Positions 52,128-61,602 of a stretch of DNA of 64,000 bases are shown piece after piece; within the stretch, counting starts at the first letter, position 1; every line of letters begins with the position of its first letter. The translations under genes were made by a program, and so were the position numbers. The DNA lies in contig CAVXTQ010000007.1 of the NCBI GenBank assembly GCA_963764675.1, positions 992,001 through 1,056,000 on the forward strand, given 5' to 3'. This stretch comes from Acidiferrum sp963764675 (GTDB taxonomy: Bacteria; Acidobacteriota; Terriglobia; Acidiferrales; UBA7541). Below the pieces are notes generated by a model, which was not told the origin of the DNA, did no database searches, and saw nothing but the letters and a program-made list of their open reading frames with translations.

Positions 52128-53122
52128 GTGGCTGCTCCACGACGACTCTGCAGTATGCGATCGATGGCTGCCACCAATTCAGTCTCGGCAGTAAACACGA
52201 AGTCGATTACCGCGACCCAGACCGGCATCCGGACCGCCGACACTGGCAAATTCTGCGCATCCTTCTCCGTAGCAACGAACCCGTTCGCACCGCAGCGCGC
52301 GGCCTCGCGCTGGAGCCGCTCCATATCTCTTAAGGAATATTTGTGATGATCCGGAAAGGCGCTACGTTGGACGACGGGGACATGCCAGCGATCCAGGTCA
52401 GCGAAAAATGCGTCCGGATTGCCGATGCCGCAGAAAGCGTAGAAGGGTCCTCGACCGATTTCACTTAGATATACGGGGGCGGCATTCGAGCCAAATCGGC
52501 GAAAGCCGAGGAGGCGGGTCTGTGCATAGAAAGTGGGACACTTATCACTGTTACCAGCTTCGATCGGTAGGCACTCGAACTTTCGCGACACGATCAAGAT
52601 GTCAGCGCGCCGGCAGGCAGCGACCGGCTCGCGGAGCAATCCAGCAGGCAACAGCCATTCATCCTTCAGGTTACGAGAGCCGTCGAGCATCACTATATCC
52701 AGGTCGCGGGCAAGCTGAAGATGCTGAAATCCGTCGTCCAAAAGGAAAACATCGACGGGCGCCTGAGCTTCGAGAATCTGGCCTGATGCGAAACGATCTC
52801 GGCCAACCCCGAATCTCACACGTTCACCGAGCCGATGCCTCAGCAGCTCCACTTCATCGCTCGTTCCATGCGAGCCATGATAGCCGCGGCTGAGAATGCC
52901 GACCTCCTTGCCTTCCGCTAGAAACTTCTCCGCCAGCCACAGCACCATGGGCGTCTTGCCAGTTCCTCCCACGGTGAGATTTCCCACGCTGATTACCGCA
53001 GCTTTGAGGCGCTTTTGTTTGAGCCATTTCCTTGCGTATAGAGATTTCCGAAAGCTAACACAACGACCATAGACCGTGGAAAGCGGATAGAGCACCGCCC
53101 GGATCGCATATGGCACCTTCAT
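52124..53122 (-). CDS. lpxK: Tetraacyldisaccharide 4'-kinase
   Basis: A 332-residue membrane-associated P-loop kinase: SVGNLTVGGTGKTPMVLWLAE (Walker A GGTGKT), ILSRGYHGSHG, DVFLLDDGFQHLQLARDLDIVMLD (the LpxK DDGFQH motif) and FCGIGNPDAF. It phosphorylates the 4' position of the lipid A disaccharide. The gene is coupled to waaA upstream and waaF downstream by ATGA overlaps. Confidence 0.95.
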   Translation of the reverse strand: MKVPYAIRAVLYPLSTVYGRCVSFRKSLYARKWLKQKRLKAAVISVGNLTVGGTGKTPMVLWLAEKFLAEGKEVGILSRGYHGSHGTSDEVELLRHRLGERVRFGVGRDRFASGQILEAQAPVDVFLLDDGFQHLQLARDLDIVMLDGSRNLKDEWLLPAGLLREPVAACRRADILIVSRKFECLPIEAGNSDKCPTFYAQTRLLGFRRFGSNAAPVYLSEIGRGPFYAFCGIGNPDAFFADLDRWHVPVVQRSAFPDHHKYSLRDMERLQREAARCGANGFVATEKDAQNLPVSAVRMPVWVAVIDFVFTAETELVAAIDRILQSRRGAAT

Positions 53123-54498
53123 CCACGCCCTCTAGGCGCTGCGCTGAGCTGCTTGGCGATTTCGGCGACGGCCCGCCCCGTGGCGCCACGGCTAGCATCC
53201 ACAAGCCGCTTCGCACTTTCCCCCATCCGCGCGCTACGCTCCGGGTTACGCAGCTGCTCGATCCACGCGACGCCCGCATCCTCCGGACTTTCTACTTGCA
53301 CCGCAGCGCCGGAGGCGACAAAGCGCGACGCAATCTCGGCGAAATTTTCCATCGACGGCCCGAACACTGCAATCTTGCCGAACGCCGCGGGTTCCAGGAT
53401 ATTGTGTCCACCAGAAGGCACGAGCGAGCCGCCGACGAAAACTCCATCCGCGAGCCCGTATAGCGAAGCTAGTTCGCCGATGCTATCGATCAGCAGCACC
53501 GTAACATCGTCACCGATCGACCCGACTGATGCTTCACCGCCTGCAGCCGACGCCTGCCCCGCTGCCGGAACGTCCAACTGCGACCGTCGAAGGAATTGGC
53601 GCTGCGATTCGTGGATGAACTCCGCCGCCGCTTCAAATCGTTCCGGCTTACGCGGCGCGAGCACCAGAAGTGCCCTCGGGAACTCTCCCTGCAGCGTGCC
53701 AAATGCGATCAGCGCAAGCGGCTCTTCCGTGGCTACTACACTTCCCGCGACGATAATCGGAGAGCGGCCACGCCGGCGCGCCTCCGCTCCCAGCCAATTT
53801 GCCAGCGGCGTGGGCTGCGGCAGCTCCTGGTCGTACTTCAGATTTCCACTTACACAAACGTGATCGCTTGGCGCCCCCAAATCGCGGATACGCTGCGCGT
53901 CGGTTTCACTCTGCATCAAGAATGCTCGCGCATTCACAAGAGCAGTCCGCAGAAATGGCCGCAGGAAAAACCCGGCCCTCCCGAAATACTTTTGATATCT
54001 CGCAAAAGATCTATCGGAAATCCGACCGCTAACGAACACGACCGGTATTTCGCGCCGCCCGGCTTCCCGCAGAAAGTTGGGCCAGATCTCCGTTTCGAGA
54101 ACCACGACAATCGCCGGCTGAACCGCGCGCAAGGCACGCCGCGCGCAGAAAGCCCAGTCCAACGGGAAATAGATGACCGCGTCGGCAAACGGCAAGCGCT
54201 CGCGGGCCAGTGCTTGTCCCGTGATCGTAGTGGTCGACACAATCAGCGGCCGGTCCGGGTAAGCCTCCTTCAATCGCCGCGCAAGCGTAATGCTGGAAAG
54301 CGCCTCGCCAACGGACACCGCATGAATCCAAATCGCCCCCTGCCGCTGCGCCGGCAGCTTCTCCAACGAAGGAAACGAAAAACCCAGCCGCTCGCCAAGA
54401 TTGGAAAGATATTTCCCCTGACGCAGTCCCTGAACAAGCCAGTAGGGCAAGAGCAGAAGGGCCGCAAGGCCCATGAGCAGGCTATAGATGAAATACAC
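53119..54498 (-). CDS. waaA: 3-deoxy-D-manno-octulosonic acid (Kdo) transferase
   Basis: From GTG 54498 (GGAG 9 nt upstream) the 459-residue enzyme has an N-terminal membrane helix (VYFIYSLLMGLAALLLLPYW). The Kdo-transferase motifs are IWIHAVSVGEA (catalytic Glu), PLDWAFCARRAL, VVVLETEIWPNFLREA and the donor-binding FVGGSLVPSGGHNILEPAAFG. It transfers Kdo to lipid A precursor on the inner membrane. It heads the eight-gene LPS operon. A Gly/Ala-rich insertion of about 20 residues near 325 is not usual in the family. Confidence 0.95.
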   Translation of the reverse strand: MYFIYSLLMGLAALLLLPYWLVQGLRQGKYLSNLGERLGFSFPSLEKLPAQRQGAIWIHAVSVGEALSSITLARRLKEAYPDRPLIVSTTTITGQALARERLPFADAVIYFPLDWAFCARRALRAVQPAIVVVLETEIWPNFLREAGRREIPVVFVSGRISDRSFARYQKYFGRAGFFLRPFLRTALVNARAFLMQSETDAQRIRDLGAPSDHVCVSGNLKYDQELPQPTPLANWLGAEARRRGRSPIIVAGSVVATEEPLALIAFGTLQGEFPRALLVLAPRKPERFEAAAEFIHESQRQFLRRSQLDVPAAGQASAAGGEASVGSIGDDVTVLLIDSIGELASLYGLADGVFVGGSLVPSGGHNILEPAAFGKIAVFGPSMENFAEIASRFVASGAAVQVESPEDAGVAWIEQLRNPERSARMGESAKRLVDASRGATGRAVAEIAKQLSAAPRGRG

Positions 54499-54595
54499 TA
54501 ACTGTGGCTCCGGTCCGACCCGGCTCCCCCGGCACGCAAGATCGTGCGCGGCGCAGGGCAACCCTGAACGTCCCCCAGGAATCGAAGGCGTCGAG

Positions 54596-55267
54596 ATGAG
54601 AAACGTTTATTATAACCCGATGCGAAACCCGGCCATCGTACTTCCCTTCTTCGCCGCCTGTACGCTCGCCTTCACACCTTTAGCCGGGCAACCGCAGACC
54701 TCGCTAAAGACGGCCTCCCTCGAATCCCACGAAGGCCTGACCATCTCCGCGTTGCCATGGATGGACGCGACCCTGTACAAAGGGAAATTCCCGAAGAAAT
54801 CCCCTTTTTCCGCCGGGGTTCTGGCGGTGCAAGTCGTACTTCGCAACGATTCAGACGAAAGCATGCGCGTAAGTCTACGGCGCATCCGCCTCACGGTGCT
54901 TCTCGATAGTGACAACCGGCAAGAAGTGGAAGCCCTCACCGCCGACCAAGTCGCGGATGCGGTATTCAAACCCAGCGCCAAAGATCCCACAAAGCGGCAG
55001 AGATTACCGATACCGGTGCCGACCTCGGGCGGCGGCGGCCGGGACAAACACTGGACCGAATTGCAAACGCAAGCGCAGAACGCGGGAGTCCCGACCAGCG
55101 TCATCGCCGCCCACAGCACCGTTCAGGGTCTCCTCTATTTCGACTTGCAGAACCAGTTCGATCTGTTGCAAAGCGCGCATCTCTATATCCCTGAAATTAC
55201 GCTAATGCAACAAAATCGCGCGCTCACCTACTTCGATATCGACTTGAGCCGTCGCGCGAGCCAGTGA
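54596..55267 (+). CDS. Exported hypothetical protein
   Basis: The 223-residue product begins MRNVYYNPMRNPAIVLPFFAA; the second ATG at 54620 would directly start the signal peptide (AIVLPFFAACTLAFTPLAGQ). The mature part has TISALPWMDATLYKGKF, KKSPFSAGVLAVQVVLRNDSDESMRVSL (an immunoglobulin-like strand pattern), ADQVADAVFKPSAKDPTKRQ and VQGLLYFDLQNQFDLL. This resembles uncharacterised periplasmic proteins with an Ig-like fold. It is divergent from waaA across 97 bp. Function unknown. Confidence 0.75.
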   Translation: MRNVYYNPMRNPAIVLPFFAACTLAFTPLAGQPQTSLKTASLESHEGLTISALPWMDATLYKGKFPKKSPFSAGVLAVQVVLRNDSDESMRVSLRRIRLTVLLDSDNRQEVEALTADQVADAVFKPSAKDPTKRQRLPIPVPTSGGGGRDKHWTELQTQAQNAGVPTSVIAAHSTVQGLLYFDLQNQFDLLQSAHLYIPEITLMQQNRALTYFDIDLSRRASQ

Positions 55268-55352
55268 TTTTGCCCTGCAAAACAGCGTAAATTTGCGCGC
55301 GCCTCCGCCGTCAGCTACCATTACAAAGCAACGTTTCTCATCCAACGGACAA

Positions 55353-57614
55353 ATGCTCACTCTTCTCGACGAACTGAACCCGGAACAACGGCGCGCTGTG
55401 GAAACGACGGAAGGGCCGGTGCTGATTCTCGCCGGCGCGGGAACCGGCAAGACTCGCGCAATCACCTTTCGCATGGCGAACCTGATCGCCAGCGGCGTTC
55501 CCGCCGAGTCTATTTTGGCCGTAACCTTCACGAACAAAGCCGCCGAAGAGATGCGCAACCGCGTTTCCGCGCTGCTCCTCCGCGCAGGCGTGCCTCCAGC
55601 GCAGCCCTGGCTCTCAACGTTTCATTCTCTTTGCGCGCGCCTCCTTCGCCGGGAAGCGCCCAGCGCCGGACTTCCGCGCGATTTCGCCATCTACGACGAC
55701 GACGATCAGCTCGCCGCCGTCAAGCTGGCGATGGGCAAGCTGGCCATCGATGACGACGCCCTAACGCCCCGCAACATCTTGAGCCGCATCAGCTACGCAA
55801 AGAACCACGCGCAGACGCCAGAAAAGCTCCGCAGCGAAGCATTCTCGCAAGACGAGCGCCGCGTCGCTGACCTCTACGCCGAATACGAAAAGCTGCTGCA
55901 TCAGAGCAAAGCCCTCGATTTCGACGACTTGTTGCTGCGATCCGCGCGCCTCCTTCGCGAATCCACGGCCGTCCGCGAGAAATGGCAAGCGCGCTTTCAG
56001 TACATCCACGTGGACGAATATCAGGATACCAACCGCGTGCAGTACGAGTTGATGCGCTCGCTCACCAACCCCAAACAAAACGTTTGCGTCGTTGGCGATG
56101 AAGACCAATCCATCTACCGCTGGCGCGGCGCCGACGTCTCCATCCTGATGAGCTTTTCCCGCGACTTCCCCGCCGCCAAGGTCATCAAGCTGGAGCGCAA
56201 CTATCGTTCCACGCAGAACATTCTCGATGCCGCCGGCGCGGTGGTCGCCAACAATCCAGATCGCCTGGGCAAGTCTCTCAGCGCCGAAGTCGGCGCGGGA
56301 ACCAATTTGAAGTATTTCGAAGGCCGTGATGCTTTTGCCGAAGCCGAATTTGTCGCCGGTGAATTGGATCGCATCCTTGGCGACGATTCGTCGCAGACCT
56401 GTGCCGTCGAATATCGCACCAACTTTCAATCGCGCGCGTTCGAGGAAGTCTTCCGCCGCCGAGGCTTGCGCTACAAACTGGTCGGCGGCTTCAGCTTCTA
56501 CAATCGCGCCGAGGTCAAAGATGCTCTCGCGTACGTCCGTCTGGCGATGCACCCAGAGGACGATATCTCGCTCTTGCGGGTCTTGAACGTGCCACCTCGC
56601 GGCATCGGCAAGACCAGCGTCGACGCTCTCCGGGACGCCGCGCGAATCGACAGCTTTTCGCTGTGGGACGCCATCACGAAATTTGTCTCCGCTCCCTCAT
56701 CCGGACGCGCGGTCACGCCGCTCCGCGGTTTCCAGGAATTGATCGCGAAGTTGCAGGAGAATCTCGCCAAGTTGGCGCCGGCTGACTTCCTGCGCAGTGT
56801 CCTGGACGACAGCGGCTACCTGGAAACCCTGCGCGACCGCAACGCACCGGAAGACGTCGCCCGCATCGAAAACCTCGAGGAATTGGTCCGCGCCGTCGCC
56901 GATAGCGCCGAAGCCGGCGAGGAATTCAGCGACTTTCTCGACGCTGCCGCACTGGTCAGCGACGCCGATTCCTTCGAGGGCAAGCCCGGCGTAACGCTGA
57001 TCACGCTGCACAGCACCAAGGGCCTGGAGTTCGACCACGTCTTTCTCACCGGCATGGAGGAAGGCATCTGCCCGCACGGCCGCTCTTTAAACGAGGAAAA
57101 AGGCATCGAGGAGGAGCGCCGCCTGGTCTACGTGGGCATGACGCGCGCGCGGCGCTCGCTCACACTGACCCGCGCGGTCTACCGCCGCGTCTTCGGAAAC
57201 GAGCAGCAACTCCGCGCCTCTCTGCCGTCGCGCTTCTTGGCTGAAATCCCCAGCCAGCTAGTTGACACCGTGCGCGGCTCGATGGCCGAGATCGGCGAAA
57301 CCCGGCGGTACGAGCCTGATCCCGAGTACTCCTACTCGCCGGAAGAGTTTCTGCGCCGCGTCCGCGGTAAGCCGACTCCTACCGTCGCTGCCCCAAGGCG
57401 CTCCAGCACTGCAAGCTCCTTTGGCCGGCCCGCCATGAAACGCGCCGCGAACGCAGACCCCCTGCTCGGGCAAAAAGTTAGGCATCCCCAATATGGCGTT
57501 GGCACCGTCGTAGGCGTTGAGGGCGACGACGAAGACCGCCGTTTATCCGTCAGTTTTCCAGGCCGCGGCACAAAAAAGTTTGTCGAGCGCTACGCCCAGC
57601 TCACCCAAATGTAG
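55353..57614 (+). CDS. pcrA: UvrD/PcrA-family ATP-dependent DNA helicase
   Basis: A 753-residue superfamily 1A helicase: LNPEQRRAV (Q motif), LAGAGTGKTRAI (motif I), VTFTNKAAEEM (Ia), HVDEYQDTNRVQYEL (II), VVGDEDQSIYRWRGAD (III), LERNYRST (IV), LITLHSTKGLEFDHVFL (V) and RRLVYVGMTRAR (VI). The C-terminal Tudor-like segment KVRHPQYGVGTVVGVEG is the PcrA RNA-polymerase-binding type. It unwinds DNA 3' to 5' in repair and conflict resolution. The start at 55353 is set by MLTLLDELNPEQ. Confidence 0.95.
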   Translation: MLTLLDELNPEQRRAVETTEGPVLILAGAGTGKTRAITFRMANLIASGVPAESILAVTFTNKAAEEMRNRVSALLLRAGVPPAQPWLSTFHSLCARLLRREAPSAGLPRDFAIYDDDDQLAAVKLAMGKLAIDDDALTPRNILSRISYAKNHAQTPEKLRSEAFSQDERRVADLYAEYEKLLHQSKALDFDDLLLRSARLLRESTAVREKWQARFQYIHVDEYQDTNRVQYELMRSLTNPKQNVCVVGDEDQSIYRWRGADVSILMSFSRDFPAAKVIKLERNYRSTQNILDAAGAVVANNPDRLGKSLSAEVGAGTNLKYFEGRDAFAEAEFVAGELDRILGDDSSQTCAVEYRTNFQSRAFEEVFRRRGLRYKLVGGFSFYNRAEVKDALAYVRLAMHPEDDISLLRVLNVPPRGIGKTSVDALRDAARIDSFSLWDAITKFVSAPSSGRAVTPLRGFQELIAKLQENLAKLAPADFLRSVLDDSGYLETLRDRNAPEDVARIENLEELVRAVADSAEAGEEFSDFLDAAALVSDADSFEGKPGVTLITLHSTKGLEFDHVFLTGMEEGICPHGRSLNEEKGIEEERRLVYVGMTRARRSLTLTRAVYRRVFGNEQQLRASLPSRFLAEIPSQLVDTVRGSMAEIGETRRYEPDPEYSYSPEEFLRRVRGKPTPTVAAPRRSSTASSFGRPAMKRAANADPLLGQKVRHPQYGVGTVVGVEGDDEDRRLSVSFPGRGTKKFVERYAQLTQM

Positions 57615-57637
57615 CGGCGCCGCAGCATCCCTGGGAC

Positions 57638-57806
57638 CGCCAATCTCCCGATTGGCGCCGACCAGCCTAACGTAGGGGCGCAGCATGCTGCGCCCCTACT
57701 TGGCAACCAACTCAACGTCTAGCTCCGCCAACCCAGGCGATCTCTACCAGCCTGCCGATCGCAGCCAGTCGATCCTAACTCTCTTGGGACCCAATCTCCC
57801 AATTGG
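57638..57806. repeat. Pair of CCAATC hairpins flanking the 57672 palindrome
   Basis: CGCCAATC-TCCC-GATTGGCG (57638-57657) and CCAATCTCCCAATTGG (57791-57806) are both preceded by TGGGACC. They bracket the GTAGGGGC palindrome in the 292-bp gap 57615-57906, which otherwise shows nothing recognisable. Confidence 0.5.
57672..57699. repeat. Perfect 28-bp REP-like palindrome, copy 1
   Basis: GTAGGGGCGCAGC-AT-GCTGCGCCCCTAC has 13-base arms. The following TTGGCAACCAACTCA matches the sequence after the copy at 60956-60983 (TCGGCAACCAATTCA), so the repeat unit is about 45 bp. Confidence 0.65.
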
Positions 57807-57906
57807 TGGTTACTCGGGCAGCGGGTCAGTTTCCGATTACCGCGTTTACTAAGACTTAGGCGATAAACTGGTTGATGTTACGCTTGGCGTGAGGAGACGA
57901 CTGCCT

Positions 57907-58404
57907 GTGAACGAGTATCGCGTCACCAAATACAACCCAGCATTTCGCGACCGGTCGGGCGCTTACACCAAGGTCGAGTGGATCTCCTTCAAGCAAATCG
58001 GGCAAACATTCTCGGGCGTACCGCTCACGTCCGACGAATACAAGCGTGTCGAGGAGGCATACGTCCAGGCGGCGTTGAGCTTTCTCCGTGAGAGTTGCCT
58101 GTTCTCGATGAGGGTCGCGGGGCTTGAAAATCCTCGAACGCAGCCACTCGATTTTCAAAACGACAGTATGCTGCCGTTGGACCGTATTGGTGAAATCATT
58201 CGTCGAATTTTGCGAGAGGAGTTTTGGTGTCGATTGGAAAGAAGCGAGGGCTTCATTCATTTCGGTTGGGACTACTACATGTATATCGGCGTGCCGCATC
58301 CTTGCCCCACAGCAGAGGGGCGGGCGGTGGAACTCGGTTTATATGTTGAGGAATTTGCATCTCCCGTTCGCGAATCCGTTCGCGAGGCTGGGGCTGAATC
58401 CTAG
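57907..58404 (+). CDS. Hypothetical protein
   Basis: A GTG at 57907, preceded by GAGGAG 10 nt upstream, starts a 165-residue soluble protein (VNEYRVTKYNPAFRDRSGAY). Aromatic-rich stretches include TKVEWISFKQIGQTF and GFIHFGWDYYMYIGVPHPCP. The overall look is that of a small immunity-like or DUF protein with alternating strands, but no family is recognised. Composition is less GC-rich than neighbours, suggesting a recent acquisition. It lies between a repeat-rich gap and the APC permease. Confidence 0.6.
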   Translation: MNEYRVTKYNPAFRDRSGAYTKVEWISFKQIGQTFSGVPLTSDEYKRVEEAYVQAALSFLRESCLFSMRVAGLENPRTQPLDFQNDSMLPLDRIGEIIRRILREEFWCRLERSEGFIHFGWDYYMYIGVPHPCPTAEGRAVELGLYVEEFASPVRESVREAGAES

Positions 58405-58520
58405 TAAGTCGCAAACTGACCCGGCAGCGTCACTTGGCCACGGTTGCGCCCCAGCCACTCTCAAGGTACATTGAGGCGCGCTTTCATCCCCTTACGGCTG
58501 CGTGCGATCGGAGAATCCGA

Positions 58521-60056
58521 GTGGGTTCACAGCTCTTCAACTGTAAGAGTATCGATCAGCTTCTGTCGGACTCCGAAAACGCCGAAGTAAAACTCAAGAA
58601 ATCTCTCGGCTGGCTCAGCCTGACCTCCCTCGGCATCGGCGCGGTCATCGGCTCCGGCATCTTCACCATTGTGGGCACCGCCATTGCCGGGCAGCAGTTG
58701 CAAGTCAAATCCATCCTGAACGCCCCGCTTCTCGAATACCTGATTTACCATTCCGCATCGTTCGGCCGCCCGGGAGCGGGCCCCGCGATCGCGCTTTCTT
58801 TCGTCCTGGTGGCCATTGTCTGTGGATTTGCCTCCGTCTGTTATGCGGAACTCGCCGCGATGATCCCCATTGCCGGAAGCGCCTATACCTACACGTACGC
58901 CACCATGGGCGAGCTGATCGCCTGGATCATCGGCTGGGACCTGATCCTCGAATACGCGGTAAGCAACATGGCCGTCAGCGTGGGCTTCTCCGCGCACATC
59001 GTCGGCTTGCTCGATTGGTTCGGTGTGCATCCCAACCTGCGCTGGATTACCCCGGCTTATCTTCCGGGAGGATTGACGGACCTGCAGGGAAACACGCTAT
59101 ACGGGCCGGGCTGGCATTTCGGCTTCAACTGGCCTGCTTTCATCATCGTAATGTTGTTGACGCTCCTCCTAGTTCGCGGCATTCGCGAATCTGCCGACAC
59201 CAACAACATCATGGTCCTGCTGAAAATTGTGGCTATCCTCGTTTTCGTCGGCTTTGCCGCACGCTTCATTCACCCTGCCAACTGGCATCCCTTCGCGCCG
59301 AACGGCTGGCCGGGAATTCTCACCGGCGGCTCGATCGTATTCTTCACCTACATCGGCTTCGATTCCGTTTCCACCGCTGCCGAGGAATGCAAAAACCCCC
59401 AGCGCGATTTGCCCATCGGCATTATCGCCACTCTAGTTGTCTGCACGCTCCTATACATCGCAGTCGTTGTTGTGCTGACCGGCCTAGTGCCCTGGCAAAC
59501 CCTCGTGGACGATGCCGCTCCCGTCGTAAACACCCTCAAGAAACTGCACTTCACCGGCGTCCGTCTAGTCGTCCTCCTCGGCGCGCTCATGGGCATGATT
59601 TCGTCCCTGCTGGTCTTCCAGCTCGGACAAGCGCGCGTTTGGTTTGCGATGTCGCGTGACGGCCTGCTCCCGCGGATCTTCAGCCGCGTTCATCCGCGCT
59701 ATTGCACGCCGGACTTCTCCACCTGGATGGCTGGATTCCTCGTCGGCATCCCCGCGGGGCTGTTGGACATCGGAACGCTCGCTGACCTCGCTAATATCGG
59801 AACGCTCTTCGCGTTCGCTCTCGTCGCCGGAGGCGTCCTGATCCTGCGCTATCGCGAACCCAACCGGCACCGCGCTTTTCGCGCGCCAGGGGGCCCACTT
59901 GCGCCCATTGTCACGATCTTGACCTGCCTCTTGCTGATGGCGGGTCTGCCGATCACGAACTGGATTCGTTTCTTTGTATGGCTCGCCATCGGACTCGTGA
60001 TTTACTACAACTACGGCCGCAAGCGCAGTACGCTGCGGGCGGCAAACCAGGCATAA
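58521..60056 (+). CDS. APC-family amino acid permease (cationic amino acid transporter type)
   Basis: GTG 58521 follows GGAG by 7 nt and starts a 511-residue membrane protein; the longer frame upstream is unsupported. Signature segments are SLGIGAVIGSGIFTIVGTAIAG (helix 1), CYAELAAMIPIAGSAYTYTYATMGE, FFTYIGFDSVSTAAEECKNPQRDLPIGI and VHPRYCTPDFSTWMAG. About 12-13 helices are visible, the CAT/YfnA-like arrangement. It imports amino acids across the inner membrane. No amino acid metabolic gene is adjacent. Confidence 0.92.
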   Translation: MGSQLFNCKSIDQLLSDSENAEVKLKKSLGWLSLTSLGIGAVIGSGIFTIVGTAIAGQQLQVKSILNAPLLEYLIYHSASFGRPGAGPAIALSFVLVAIVCGFASVCYAELAAMIPIAGSAYTYTYATMGELIAWIIGWDLILEYAVSNMAVSVGFSAHIVGLLDWFGVHPNLRWITPAYLPGGLTDLQGNTLYGPGWHFGFNWPAFIIVMLLTLLLVRGIRESADTNNIMVLLKIVAILVFVGFAARFIHPANWHPFAPNGWPGILTGGSIVFFTYIGFDSVSTAAEECKNPQRDLPIGIIATLVVCTLLYIAVVVVLTGLVPWQTLVDDAAPVVNTLKKLHFTGVRLVVLLGALMGMISSLLVFQLGQARVWFAMSRDGLLPRIFSRVHPRYCTPDFSTWMAGFLVGIPAGLLDIGTLADLANIGTLFAFALVAGGVLILRYREPNRHRAFRAPGGPLAPIVTILTCLLLMAGLPITNWIRFFVWLAIGLVIYYNYGRKRSTLRAANQA

Positions 60057-60068
60057 GGGAATCCTGAA

Positions 60069-60926
60069 ATGGGGGACAGGCTCTCCAACCGATCGCGGAA
60101 CCTGAGTATCGTTGCGCTGGTCTGCCTCGCCGCGCTTGCGTCATTTCCCCGCCATGCCTTCGCGTGGGGCAGCAACGCGCACAAGCTCGTTGTCAACAAG
60201 GCCATCGACACACTGCCGCCCGACATTCGCAGCTTTTTCGAAGCCAACCGCTCCGACCTCCTCCAGCACGTCACCGACCCGCTTGACGCCGAGACCAAGA
60301 CTCCCGCGGAGCGCCACAATCATTTTCTATATCTCGACAAGTATGGCCGCTTCCCTTTCATCACGCTGCCCAGAAACTACAAAGCCGCGGTTTCGAAGTT
60401 TGGCAAGTCAAAGCTGGAATCCACCGGCCTTCTTCCCTGGCAAATCGGCGTCTACAGCCAGAAACTCACCGAGGCCATGAAGTTGGGGCGTTGGGACGAG
60501 GCTAGGCTGGACGCCGCAATCTTGGCGGACTATGTCGCGGAGGCCCACGACCCGTTCAACACCACCGAAAATTTCGACGGCCGCTTCACCAATCAAACCG
60601 GCGTCAACGAGCGTTTCGGAACCGTGCTGATCGACCGCTTCTCTTCTTTCTTTCCGTTGCGCCCCAACGATGCGGCCTTCATTAGCGACCCCACCGACCA
60701 CGCTTTCGAATCCTGCATCAGCGCGCACGCCTGGGTCGAAATCGTGCTCCTGGCCGATCGCAACGCCCGCATGAGCAGCAAGTCCTACGACGACGAATAC
60801 TTCGACCGCCTCTACAACCAAGCTGCTGCAACATTGATCCGCCAACTTTCCGACGCCGCCACCGACGTCGGCTCCTACTGGCTGACCGCGTGGATCAACG
60901 CCGGCCGCCCCCAGCTCCCGCACTAG
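60069..60926 (+). CDS. Exported S1/P1-type nuclease or zinc phospholipase C-like protein
   Basis: The 285-residue product has a signal peptide ending RHAFA, followed immediately by Trp33 (WGSNAHKLV). An N-terminal Trp and His38 as zinc ligands is the hallmark of the S1/P1 nuclease and bacterial PLC superfamily. Further ligands fit RHNHFLYLDKY (His, Asp), ADYVAEAHDPFNTTENFDG (HD...E...D) and VNERFGTVLID. It probably hydrolyses phospholipids or nucleic acids in the periplasm or outside with three Zn ions. It starts 12 bp after the permease stop. Confidence 0.82.
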   Translation: MGDRLSNRSRNLSIVALVCLAALASFPRHAFAWGSNAHKLVVNKAIDTLPPDIRSFFEANRSDLLQHVTDPLDAETKTPAERHNHFLYLDKYGRFPFITLPRNYKAAVSKFGKSKLESTGLLPWQIGVYSQKLTEAMKLGRWDEARLDAAILADYVAEAHDPFNTTENFDGRFTNQTGVNERFGTVLIDRFSSFFPLRPNDAAFISDPTDHAFESCISAHAWVEIVLLADRNARMSSKSYDDEYFDRLYNQAAATLIRQLSDAATDVGSYWLTAWINAGRPQLPH

Positions 60927-60955
60927 AATTAGCCGCAAGGCGCGCGCCAACGGTT

Positions 60956-60983
60956 GTAGGGGCGCAGCATCGCTGCGCCTCAG
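60956..60983. repeat. REP-like palindrome, copy 2
   Basis: GTAGGGGCGCAGCATCGCTGCGCCTCA is a slightly decayed copy of 57672-57699 and shares the downstream GGCAACCAAyTCA. It is in the gap after the S1/P1-type gene. Confidence 0.6.
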
Positions 60984-61029
60984 CTCGGCAACCAATTCAG
61001 AATGTTTGTGATTTCTCTGCGGAAAGAAA

Positions 61030-61602
61030 CTATCGACCAGGCGACAACTGGCTCTCACCCAACCTCTTAAGCCGGTCCCGCAAACGCCGCTGCAACACCG
61101 TCGGCGTATTGGGATTGAAGGCCACTAGATACCAAAGCGGCTGGCTGCGATCTCTGCTCAACCACGTCAATGTGCTCGCATCCGCATTCGGATGCCGGGC
61201 CACATTCTCCCGGATCGCCCCGTAAGGATGTTTCGCCAACTTGTTCAAAGTCTTCGCGTTAGCTCGGGGGTGCTCGCTGATCAATCGCAACAAATAGAAA
61301 TCTTCGGGCGGCGCCTGCTTCGATAGCTTCTCAAGCATCTCCGGCTTGGCATCCGCGCTCAGAACCAGCCCGATCTTTTCATCCCACGCCGTGTTGATCT
61401 GGTTCAGTTCGCGGGTCCGCGCATGAATCAGCTCTTCCAGAATGCGCCGCTCCTGCTGCATGCGCGCAATCGGCAGTTCCGTGCCTTCCAGCGAGTCCAA
61501 GACGCGCAGCAAATGCTGCCGCTCGCCGAATACAATCTGCGAGGTGCGCGTCGTCGCGCCTTTCTCTTTTTCCTTGTGCTGTACCAAATCGGAACGTCGC
61601 AT
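61030..61602 (-). CDS. LRV/HEAT-like repeat protein
   Basis: ATG 61602 starts a 190-residue protein (MRRSDLVQHKEKEKGATTRT); the frame extends further upstream without a good start. The middle is a coiled coil (RILEELIHARTRELNQINTAW). The C-terminal half contains leucine-rich-variant repeats of about 24 residues: LRLISEHPRANAKTLNKLAK, HPYGAIRENVARHPNADAST and LWYLVAFNPNTPTVLQRRL. Such repeats mediate protein contacts. No partner gene is evident. Confidence 0.65.
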   Translation of the reverse strand: MRRSDLVQHKEKEKGATTRTSQIVFGERQHLLRVLDSLEGTELPIARMQQERRILEELIHARTRELNQINTAWDEKIGLVLSADAKPEMLEKLSKQAPPEDFYLLRLISEHPRANAKTLNKLAKHPYGAIRENVARHPNADASTLTWLSRDRSQPLWYLVAFNPNTPTVLQRRLRDRLKRLGESQLSPGR

